Assembly (NCBI GenBank): GCA_018645405.1
Contig: JABGOQ010000111.1
Coordinates: 1-39,210, forward strand
Length of the DNA stretch: 39,210 nucleotides
Reading direction: 5' to 3'
Origin: Anaerolineae bacterium
GTDB lineage: Bacteria > Chloroflexota > Anaerolineae > Anaerolineales > Villigracilaceae
Below the pieces are notes generated by a model. It was not told the origin of the DNA and did no database searches. It saw nothing but the letters and a program-made list of their open reading frames with translations. The first letter of the stretch is position 1; each line of letters begins with the position of its first letter. The position numbers and the translations under genes are program-made. Below, one piece after another: positions 7,212-14,025 of this stretch.

Positions 7212-9383
7212 ATGATTCTGCACCATGAAGGAATTATCCTTCAAAAGGGCTTCGAGGCCTTAGAAGCGATTTCTCTAAAAGAACACTCAGCGCAAAGAGC
7301 TATGTTCAGTACTTTGGCGGGTGATTTTGAAGTCTCTTGTTATGCCCCTGGCATACTGCGGATGAGGCTGGTTGTAGAACAAAGTCAGCCGGATTATGGG
7401 ATTTTGTCCTCAACAGCTGAAAACACACTCCTAAGTGTCACTGATATCCCTGGTGGTTATCGAATTCAGTCAGGACATTGCTCTCTAGAAATCTTGAGTG
7501 GGCCAATGCGAATTCGTTTTTTTCGAGGCAAGAAGCTAGTCTTGCAATCTGCAACGGATCGTACCATTGAGGGCCAACTACGTTTTTCTCCCTTTGCCAA
7601 GCGTGCTGATTCCTGGTTGGTAGCATTGGGTCTGGAAAGTAATGAACCCGTTTATGGACTTGGTGAAAAATGGGCGGCACTCAATCGGCGTGGGCAATTA
7701 ATCCATAACTGGAATGAGGATGCCACGACACTCAATTCAGAACTTTCCTACAAAAACACTCCTTTTGCCTGGAGTCCAGAAGGTTGGGGACTTTTCACGC
7801 ATACCCCATCAAAAGTGACGCACGGAGTTGGGTACCCACAGTGGTCTCACCGTAGTTATATTTTGCAAGTTTTTGATGCAGAATTAGATATTTTCTTCCT
7901 GGCGGCAGACAATCCTCGGCAAATGATCGAACGCTATACCCATCTAACAGGGAGAGCTGCCCTGCCTCCACGTTGGAGCTATGGCATGTGGATCTCACGT
8001 GCCTACTATCAAACTGCCGAGATTGCCTTAGAAGTGGCAAATAAATTACGTGAGCACAAGATACCTTGTGATGTATTACTTCTTGATGGCCGTGCATGGC
8101 ACACGATGGAAGATCGCTTTGATTTTCAGTGGGATGCAGAACGTTACCCGGATCCGGCAGGGTTCGTCCAAAAATTGCGCAACCTGGGAATTCGTCTGAA
8201 TCTATGGGAGTATTCCTATCTCTCTACGCGCAACCCACTATTCAACGAACTATCCGAGAAAGGATATTTTCTTAAAAAAACATCGGGAGAGCCTTATATC
8301 CATCGCTGGTTCTCTTGGCCCTACGACAAACAATGGCCGCATTTGATGCCCAGTGGAATCATTGACTTCACCAATCCAGATGCCTACAACTGGTTTCGTG
8401 ACCAACATAAAAAACTGTTTGATATTGGCGTCAGCGTGATGAAAACAGATTATGGAGAAGCTGTCCCTGATGACATTGTTGCATTCAATGGAGATAGTGG
8501 ACAGCGTTTGCATAATGTGTATACCCATCTATATAACCAGTGTGTTTACGAAGCCGCAGAGATGTACAGTCAGGATGAGCCAATGGTATGGGGGCGAGCT
8601 GCCTGGGCGGGGGGGCAGCGTTTTCCAATACAGTGGGGGGGGGATCCGCAATGTGACTGGGAAGGATTGGCGGCCAGCATTCGCGGTGGACTTTCGTGGG
8701 GGATGAGCGGAGGCCCTTTTTTTGCTCATGATATTGGGGGATTTGCAATTGGCAATGTAGAACCAGAACTTTATATTCGTTGGGCGCAGGCCGGCATAAT
8801 GTCCTCGCATACGCGCTTCCATGGCCTTGGTGAACGCGAACCCTGGATCTATGGAGAAGAAGCTGAAAATATTGTCCGCAAGTGGCTGGGGTGGCGCTAT
8901 CGTTTAATTCCTTACTTGCAAGGCTGTGCTTTGGAAGCTAGTGAAACAGGAATGCCTGTCATGCGTGCCATGCCTCTGGCTTTCCCTGGAGAGCGACTCG
9001 CATGGCAATTTGATCAGCAGTATATGTTAGGTTCTTCTCTTCTAGTGGTTCCAATCGTTACACCAGGTGGTCAGGTACGTTATTACCTTCCCGAAGGTAA
9101 ATGGTTTGATATTTGGAAGCAAATCTGGGTAGAAGGTCCGGGTTTCTTCGAAGAAACCATCCCTCTTGATTACATTCCTATCTTTGGTAAAGAAGGAGCA
9201 ATTCTACCTTTGGGACCAGCCGTCCAGCATACTGGAGAACTGAAGCCCGGCCTGCACTTGAGCGAAGTTTGGATCTTTGGGGCACCAAAACAGGGTTTGC
9301 AGTTACCAGATCTGGATTTAGTTGTCATGTCTGACGGGAAGATTAGCAACCTCCCCGTCGATGTGAATGTTCAAAACAAATAA
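7212..9383 (+). CDS. GH31 family alpha-glycosidase, candidate sulfoquinovosidase
   Basis: 723 aa, no signal peptide, so cytoplasmic. It has an N-terminal GH31 beta-sandwich, a TIM barrel from about residue 250, and C-terminal beta domains. The catalytic pair is visible: nucleophile Asp413 in MKTDYGE and acid/base Asp478 in WGGD. By these motifs it resembles YicI-type enzymes (alpha-xylosidase group) more than E. coli YihQ. At the specificity position after strand beta-1, where YicI has the Phe-Asp-Cys-Phe-Trp stretch, this protein has Leu-Asp-Gly-Arg-Ala-Trp (Arg294, Trp296). A positive residue there could bind a sulfonate. In context it would release sulfosugar and glycerol from sulfoquinovosyl glycerol. 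That substrate is inferred; alpha-xylosidase or alpha-glucosidase activity is the alternative. Confidence 0.88.
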   Translation: MILHHEGIILQKGFEALEAISLKEHSAQRAMFSTLAGDFEVSCYAPGILRMRLVVEQSQPDYGILSSTAENTLLSVTDIPGGYRIQSGHCSLEILSGPMRIRFFRGKKLVLQSATDRTIEGQLRFSPFAKRADSWLVALGLESNEPVYGLGEKWAALNRRGQLIHNWNEDATTLNSELSYKNTPFAWSPEGWGLFTHTPSKVTHGVGYPQWSHRSYILQVFDAELDIFFLAADNPRQMIERYTHLTGRAALPPRWSYGMWISRAYYQTAEIALEVANKLREHKIPCDVLLLDGRAWHTMEDRFDFQWDAERYPDPAGFVQKLRNLGIRLNLWEYSYLSTRNPLFNELSEKGYFLKKTSGEPYIHRWFSWPYDKQWPHLMPSGIIDFTNPDAYNWFRDQHKKLFDIGVSVMKTDYGEAVPDDIVAFNGDSGQRLHNVYTHLYNQCVYEAAEMYSQDEPMVWGRAAWAGGQRFPIQWGGDPQCDWEGLAASIRGGLSWGMSGGPFFAHDIGGFAIGNVEPELYIRWAQAGIMSSHTRFHGLGEREPWIYGEEAENIVRKWLGWRYRLIPYLQGCALEASETGMPVMRAMPLAFPGERLAWQFDQQYMLGSSLLVVPIVTPGGQVRYYLPEGKWFDIWKQIWVEGPGFFEETIPLDYIPIFGKEGAILPLGPAVQHTGELKPGLHLSEVWIFGAPKQGLQLPDLDLVVMSDGKISNLPVDVNVQNK

Positions 9384-9399
9384 TTTATAGGAGAAAGAT

Positions 9400-10062
9400 A
9401 TGAAGTATTTTTTGGATAGTGCCATAGTAGAGGAAATCAAATATGCCTTGGATATGTGGGATATAGATGGTGTCACCACCAATCCGCGTCATGTTCAGGT
9501 ATCCGGTAAGTCGTTTTTAACTGTGATTCAAGAAATTGGTGAGCTTTTTGCAGGCACAAATAAAACTATTTCAGTAGAAGTTAACCCACATCATACCGAT
9601 GTGGAGAAGATGGTTGCCGAAGGTCAAAAATTATCTGCAATGTGCCCAAATTTTGTAATCAAGTTGCCTGCAACTGAAGCTGGTTATAAAGCTGTGGCAG
9701 TTCTAAAGGAACATGGCATACGCTCAAATTTAACATTGGTGTTTTCCTCCGCACAGGCTCTGCAATCCATGCGGATGGGAGCGTTTTTCACATCACCTTT
9801 CATTGGCTGGAAGGAATCCAATGGAGAAGAAGTCCGAAGTTTTATCAGAGAAATAGTAACTGTGCGCGACTATTATGGATACGACACTGAAATCATTGTA
9901 GCTGCCGTCCGTAACGCTCGCCAGATCATGGATTCGGCTATGGCTGGTGCAGACATCGTAACGGCGGGCTTTGCTGTATATAAAGATTCCTTTGATCATC
10001 CATACACGGGCGTTGGTCTCCAAAAATTTCAAGAATTCTGGGATATGACCCCCTACGAGTAG
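9400..10062 (+). CDS. Small transaldolase (TalC/FSA-like), candidate sulfofructose transaldolase
   Basis: 220 aa, complete for the short class I transaldolase / fructose-6-phosphate aldolase family. The Schiff-base lysine is Lys88 in VIKLPAT; Asp6 and the TTNP motif (residues 26-29) are present, as is the N-x-T-L-V-F-S strand. After TTNP the family usually has Ser plus an aliphatic residue; here it is Arg30-His31. The strand usually holding Ser-Phe reads AAVRNARQ. Sulfo-TAL pathway enzymes (SftT) come from this family and split 6-deoxy-6-sulfofructose into sulfolactaldehyde, passing the three-carbon unit to an acceptor. The assignment to a sulfosugar rests on SuyAB next door. It could act as a true aldolase releasing dihydroxyacetone. 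RBS TAGGAGAAAG; 16 bp after the GH31 gene. Confidence 0.85.
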   Translation: MKYFLDSAIVEEIKYALDMWDIDGVTTNPRHVQVSGKSFLTVIQEIGELFAGTNKTISVEVNPHHTDVEKMVAEGQKLSAMCPNFVIKLPATEAGYKAVAVLKEHGIRSNLTLVFSSAQALQSMRMGAFFTSPFIGWKESNGEEVRSFIREIVTVRDYYGYDTEIIVAAVRNARQIMDSAMAGADIVTAGFAVYKDSFDHPYTGVGLQKFQEFWDMTPYE

Positions 10063-10105
10063 AGGGTTTATCCTTTTTCTATTTCTATCTATAAAGGAGT
10101 AAGTT

Positions 10106-10414
10106 ATGAAGAAAGGTATTTTATTGCACGAAGCAGGTGACGATGTCGGTGTTGCAGCCATGGATTTGAAGGCAGGTCAAGAAATTCAAGCAGTGACCTT
10201 GGATGGGGAGCCAGTTACCCCCATCACTTTAGTAGATGATGTTCCCCTGGGGCACAAAGTTGCCATGCGAGATATGGCTGAGAAAAAGCACATCATAGAA
10301 TATGGGCATGAAATCGGATACGCAAGCGCTGCAATCGTCAAGGGCGCGCATGTCCATACCCAGAATATCAAGAGCTTGCGCTGGGCTGGTGAACACCAGA
10401 TTGTTGAGCACTAG
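10106..10414 (+). CDS. suyA: (2R)-sulfolactate sulfo-lyase, small subunit (SuyA)
   Basis: 102 aa, corresponding to the SAF-like N-terminal domain of UxaA/altronate dehydratase. Landmarks are GDDVGVAAMDLKAG, PLGHKVA, EYGHEIG and the closing segment HVHTQNIKSLRW. In the UxaA superfamily a stand-alone SAF subunit followed by a stand-alone catalytic subunit is the arrangement of SuyAB, which splits 3-sulfolactate into pyruvate and sulfite (EC 4.4.1.24). The catalytic subunit begins 11 bp downstream. A split altronate-type dehydratase would look similar; the exporter and transaldolase in the operon favour sulfolactate. RBS AAAGGAG. Confidence 0.85.
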   Translation: MKKGILLHEAGDDVGVAAMDLKAGQEIQAVTLDGEPVTPITLVDDVPLGHKVAMRDMAEKKHIIEYGHEIGYASAAIVKGAHVHTQNIKSLRWAGEHQIVEH

Positions 10415-10425
10415 GAGAATTAGTT

Positions 10426-11592
10426 ATGACAACTTATAAAGATATCCCTCTAACTGGATACCGCCGCGAAAATGGACGTGTTGGCATCCGTAACCATGTA
10501 TTGATTGTCTCAGTAGATGATATTTCTAACGCAGCAGTAGAAGGTGTCGCCAGTCTTATTCGTGGGACGATGGCTCTTTCTCACCCTTATGGACGTTTGC
10601 AGTTCGGCGATGATCTGGATTTAACCTTCAATACTCTGATCGGAGCTGGCAAGAATCCCAATGTGGCAGCGGTAATTGTCATCGGGATCGAGCCAAACTG
10701 GACGAATCATTTCGTTGAAAAGATAGCCGAAACGGGCAAGCCCGTGGCCGGGTTCAGCATCGAACGCTCGGGCGATTTGGAAACCATCCGGAAAGCTGCC
10801 TGGAAAGCTAAAGAATTTGTGCATTATGCATCTGAACTACCACGTGTACCCGTTGAATGGGATGAAATCTGGGTCTCCACCAAATGTGGTGAGTCCGACA
10901 CAACCAGTGGCTTGGCATCCAACCCTACGGTCGGGCGCGTCTTCGATCGTCTGGAAGGATTTGGCACCACTATGATCTTTGGCGAAACTACTGAAGTAAC
11001 TGGAGCCGAAGACAAAGTCATGGAGCAATGCGCTACTCCCGAAATCGCAGCTCAATTTAAAGCAGCCTTTGATGATTATCAGAACTTGGTCCAATCACAA
11101 GGCGTTAGCCTGTTGGGCTCGCAACCAACCGAAGGAAATATTCGAGGCGGTCTCTCAACAATTGAAGAAAAAGCATTTGGCAATATCGAAAAAATGGGAC
11201 GTTGCTCGGTAGTGGGTTATCTTGATCCAGCAGAGGAACCCCAATCTCCTGGCTTACACTTTATGGATTCATCCAGTGCTGCTGCAGAGATGGTGACCTT
11301 ATGCTGTGCTTCTGGAGCCGCTTTGCATCTGTTCACTACCGGGCAAGGCAATATTGTTGGAAACCCGATTTTGCCAGTGATCAAAATGTCAGCAAATCCA
11401 TTGACGGTTGAAACAATGGCCGAGCACATCGATGTAGATATTTCGGGATTGCTACGTTTTGAATACAACCTCGACGGTGCTGCCGACCGGACAATGGAAA
11501 TGATGGCTCATACGATAAATGGGCGAATGACAAGTGCTGAAACGCTGCGTCATGATGATTTTGTATTAACAAAACTGTATCGCAGTGCTTAG
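10426..11592 (+). CDS. suyB: (2R)-sulfolactate sulfo-lyase, large subunit (SuyB)
   Basis: 388 aa, UxaA C-terminal catalytic domain. SuyB-like hallmarks are the N-terminal GYRRENGRVGIRNHVLI, the DDISNAAVEGVA segment, HPYGRLQFGDDLDL, the conserved metal-site motif KCGESDTTSG (about residues 153-162) and TTGQGNIVGNP near residue 305. In the family these surround an iron-dependent lyase site. With SuyA it removes sulfite from (R)-sulfolactate in the cytoplasm and leaves pyruvate for fermentation. The fit of start, length and motifs makes this the strongest functional call in the operon. A 14-bp perfect hairpin follows the stop codon. Confidence 0.88.
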   Translation: MTTYKDIPLTGYRRENGRVGIRNHVLIVSVDDISNAAVEGVASLIRGTMALSHPYGRLQFGDDLDLTFNTLIGAGKNPNVAAVIVIGIEPNWTNHFVEKIAETGKPVAGFSIERSGDLETIRKAAWKAKEFVHYASELPRVPVEWDEIWVSTKCGESDTTSGLASNPTVGRVFDRLEGFGTTMIFGETTEVTGAEDKVMEQCATPEIAAQFKAAFDDYQNLVQSQGVSLLGSQPTEGNIRGGLSTIEEKAFGNIEKMGRCSVVGYLDPAEEPQSPGLHFMDSSSAAAEMVTLCCASGAALHLFTTGQGNIVGNPILPVIKMSANPLTVETMAEHIDVDISGLLRFEYNLDGAADRTMEMMAHTINGRMTSAETLRHDDFVLTKLYRSA

Positions 11593-11597
11593 GAATA

Positions 11598-11637
11598 TAT
11601 CCGGCTGGAAATCACAAAGCTGGTTTCCAGCCGGATA
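11598..11637 (+). promoter_or_regulatory. Perfect 14-bp hairpin covering the larA ribosome-binding region
   Basis: TATCCGGCTGGAAA (11598-11611) and its exact complement (11624-11637), 12-base loop. The right arm ends at the base before the first possible larA ATG (11638). No Shine-Dalgarno is visible for either 11638 or 11647. There is no T run, so it is not a classic terminator. It may limit larA translation relative to suyAB or mark an mRNA processing site. Confidence 0.75.
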
Positions 11638-12906
11638 ATGCCTGTAATGAATTTAAATGTGCCTTATGGCCGCTCGTTTCTCTCTGTGACTCTCCCCGGT
11701 GACTTGCAAGTAGATATCATCGAACCACCTTTAATTCCCCCAGCATCCAACCCATTAAAAGTCGTTCGTTCCGCACTGGATAATCTGCTTGGTGGAATAA
11801 ATTTATCTACATTTGCTAGAGCAAAATCTGTTGGGATTGCGATCAACGACAAGACACGCCCGGTTCCCCACGAACACCTTTTACCTCCCCTGCTGGAGCG
11901 CCTGACATCTCTGGGAATTCCCGATGAAGCGATCACATTTTATGTTGCTGTGGGAACACACACACCGATGCTGTCGGCTGAGTTTCCAGCAATCCTGCCC
12001 ATTGAAATTCTGCAACGCTATAGAGTCATATCTCACGATTCCGAAGACGTTGATGAGTTGAAATACCTTGGCGAAACAGCCCAAGGAACGCCTGTATGGT
12101 CGAATCTGGGCTATGTAGAATCTGATTTCAAGATCGTGATCGGAAATATTGAACCTCATCAATTTGCAGGTTTTTCTGGCGGTGTAAAAAGTGCAGCTGT
12201 GGGACTTGCGGGGCTTGAAACCATTAATTACAACCACGCCCTGATGACGCACCCCGCTTCACAGTTGGGCGAATATGATACGAATCCGGCGCGGCAAGAT
12301 ATTGAAGAGATTGGGCAGAAAATTGATGTACATCTGGCGCTCAATGCAATTCTCAATCAGGATAAGCAAATTGTGCAGGTGCTGGCTGGTGATCCGGTGG
12401 CTGTAATGCGAGCTGCGATTCCTATTTCTCGAGATATCTGTCAGGTAGCAGTATCAGAAAAATATGGACTGATGATTTCCTCTCCTGGTGGGCATCCCAA
12501 GGATATTAACATCTACCAGGCCCAAAAGGGATTGGCACATGCTGCACGCGTAACTCGACCTGGAGGGACGATCATTCTTGCAGCCGCCTGTCCGGAAGGC
12601 ACAGGCAGCTCGCATTACGAAGATTGGGCGCTAGGAAAAGAATCATATGAAGATGTTATAGAGCAATTTAAGGCCGATGGTTTTCGCATTGGTCCTCACA
12701 AGGCTTTCCAGATTGCTCGCGATGCAGCTCAATTTCGCCTAATGTTTTGCTCTGAAATGGATGAAAACCTAACAAGGGCATTATTGCTGAATCCTGTCAA
12801 AGATCTGCAAACTGCTGTGAATATAGCTCTAGCTGACTTGCATTGCGGAGATCGTGTTGGTGTGCTACCGCATGCCGCTTCTACGATTCCAACCAATAAA
12901 GCATAG
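11638..12906 (+). CDS. larA: LarA-family nickel-pincer hydroxyacid racemase, candidate sulfolactate racemase
   Basis: 422 aa. All residues known for Lactiplantibacillus plantarum LarA are at the same numbers when translation starts at 11638: catalytic His108 (VGTHT) and His174 (EPHQFAG), Lys184 that carries the NPN cofactor (GGVKSAAVG), and the nickel ligand His200. The carboxylate-binding Arg is Arg74 in NDKTRP, and the Tyr293/Lys297 region matches. The family racemises or epimerises 2-hydroxyacids by hydride transfer. Next to suyB it may interconvert (S)- and (R)-sulfolactate, since SuyAB takes the R form. No larB, larC or larE cofactor genes lie in the window, so these must be elsewhere. 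An alternative start is 11647. Lactate or malate cannot be excluded as substrate. Confidence 0.85.
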   Translation: MPVMNLNVPYGRSFLSVTLPGDLQVDIIEPPLIPPASNPLKVVRSALDNLLGGINLSTFARAKSVGIAINDKTRPVPHEHLLPPLLERLTSLGIPDEAITFYVAVGTHTPMLSAEFPAILPIEILQRYRVISHDSEDVDELKYLGETAQGTPVWSNLGYVESDFKIVIGNIEPHQFAGFSGGVKSAAVGLAGLETINYNHALMTHPASQLGEYDTNPARQDIEEIGQKIDVHLALNAILNQDKQIVQVLAGDPVAVMRAAIPISRDICQVAVSEKYGLMISSPGGHPKDINIYQAQKGLAHAARVTRPGGTIILAAACPEGTGSSHYEDWALGKESYEDVIEQFKADGFRIGPHKAFQIARDAAQFRLMFCSEMDENLTRALLLNPVKDLQTAVNIALADLHCGDRVGVLPHAASTIPTNKA

Positions 12907-12911
12907 GCACC

Positions 12912-14000
12912 ATGCAGATCAAACAGGATGAATTAGAGATTAAATTAACGAATATCCGCATTTTGCTGGATAAGCATAAGGTTGAGGGGGTGCTTCTTAG
13001 GCGGGTGAGCAGTTTTGCCTGGGTTACCTGTGGGGCGGCTTCCTATACCAACACCGCAACCACCGAAGGTGCGGCCTCGCTTTTTGTCACTCGTGACCAC
13101 CACTATTTGTTGACCAATAATATTGAAGCTCCTCGTCTGCAACAGGAAGATGGGTTGGTCGATCAAGGCTGGGAATGGTTGGTGTCACCCTGGACCGAAT
13201 CCCAAAAAGAGATGAATCGATTAATCGCCGGGAAGAAATTTATTGCTGATGTCGCTTTTCAAGATGCAAAAGATGTCAGTGCGGAGATCTCAAGATTAAG
13301 ATCTAATCTGACTGAAATGGAACGGACGCGGTTCAGGCAATTAGGGCGTCTCTGTGCGGATGCCATGGAAGCGGCACTTGGATCACTTAAACCTGGAATG
13401 AGTGAGTATGAGATTGCCGCATTACTTGGTCTTGAAACTCAGCAGCGCGGTGTTCAACCGATTGTTAACCTGATCGCTGTGGATGATCGAGTTTACTCCT
13501 ACCGTCACCCGCTTCCCACATCGAAAGAATTAGATAAATATGCTATGTTGGTCTTGTGTGGGAGAAAATGGGGGCTGGTTTGCTCCATTACGCGTTTGAT
13601 CCATTTTGGCCCAATCCCGACAGATTTAAAAGATAAGATTTTGGCAACAGCCTATATTAGCGCGACTTTGATTAAAAATACTAGACCTGGACGCTCCTTA
13701 GATGAATTGTTTACCATAGGGCAACGTGCTTACGCACTTCAAGGGGTTCCTAATGAATGGAAACACCATCATCAAGGGGGGGCAGTTGGTTATGAGCCTA
13801 GGGAGTCTCTGGGGCTGCCTGATTCTCAGGATGTTGTGATGGCAGGACAGGCCTATGCCTGGAACCCATCCATCAGCGGGGCAAAGGTAGAAGACACCAT
13901 TTTAGTGGAAGAAGATAAGAACGAGATCATCACTTTGACCCCTGCTTTGCCGGTGACCCATATTAAGGGTGTTCCCTGCTCACTGGCCTTGGAAATGTGA
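12912..14000 (+). CDS. Creatinase/M24 (pita-bread) homologue lacking most metal ligands
   Basis: 362 aa with the creatinase N-domain followed by an M24 fold. The usual metal ligands are Asp, Asp, His, Glu, Glu. The first two Asp positions (motifs D-x-G and D-I-T-R) read Leu215-Cys-Gly and Ser225-Ile-Thr-Arg, the first Glu position reads Asn318 (WNPS), and only the His cluster (HHH near 285-287) and Glu327 remain. So it is unlikely to be a metallopeptidase; creatinase itself is a metal-free lyase/hydrolase with this fold. It starts 5 bp after larA and is embedded in the pathway, so a role on a pathway metabolite is possible, but I cannot name one. Confidence 0.75.
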   Translation: MQIKQDELEIKLTNIRILLDKHKVEGVLLRRVSSFAWVTCGAASYTNTATTEGAASLFVTRDHHYLLTNNIEAPRLQQEDGLVDQGWEWLVSPWTESQKEMNRLIAGKKFIADVAFQDAKDVSAEISRLRSNLTEMERTRFRQLGRLCADAMEAALGSLKPGMSEYEIAALLGLETQQRGVQPIVNLIAVDDRVYSYRHPLPTSKELDKYAMLVLCGRKWGLVCSITRLIHFGPIPTDLKDKILATAYISATLIKNTRPGRSLDELFTIGQRAYALQGVPNEWKHHHQGGAVGYEPRESLGLPDSQDVVMAGQAYAWNPSISGAKVEDTILVEEDKNEIITLTPALPVTHIKGVPCSLALEM

Positions 14001-14025
14001 CAGGAATTTCAGAAGGAGAAATATT

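Noticed and set aside
10106..11592. Altronate/galactarate dehydratase (UxaA) as the call for the split gene pair
   Set aside because: The fold is shared, but the separate small and large subunits, the SuyB-like N-terminus and the exporter and transaldolase in the operon fit sulfolactate sulfo-lyase better; no uronate isomerase or reductase genes are present.
13969..14025. 19-residue N-terminal extension of the AOR
   Set aside because: It overlaps the end of the M24-like gene, has no RBS, and the family start MYGxxGKILRVNL follows a strong RBS at 14026.
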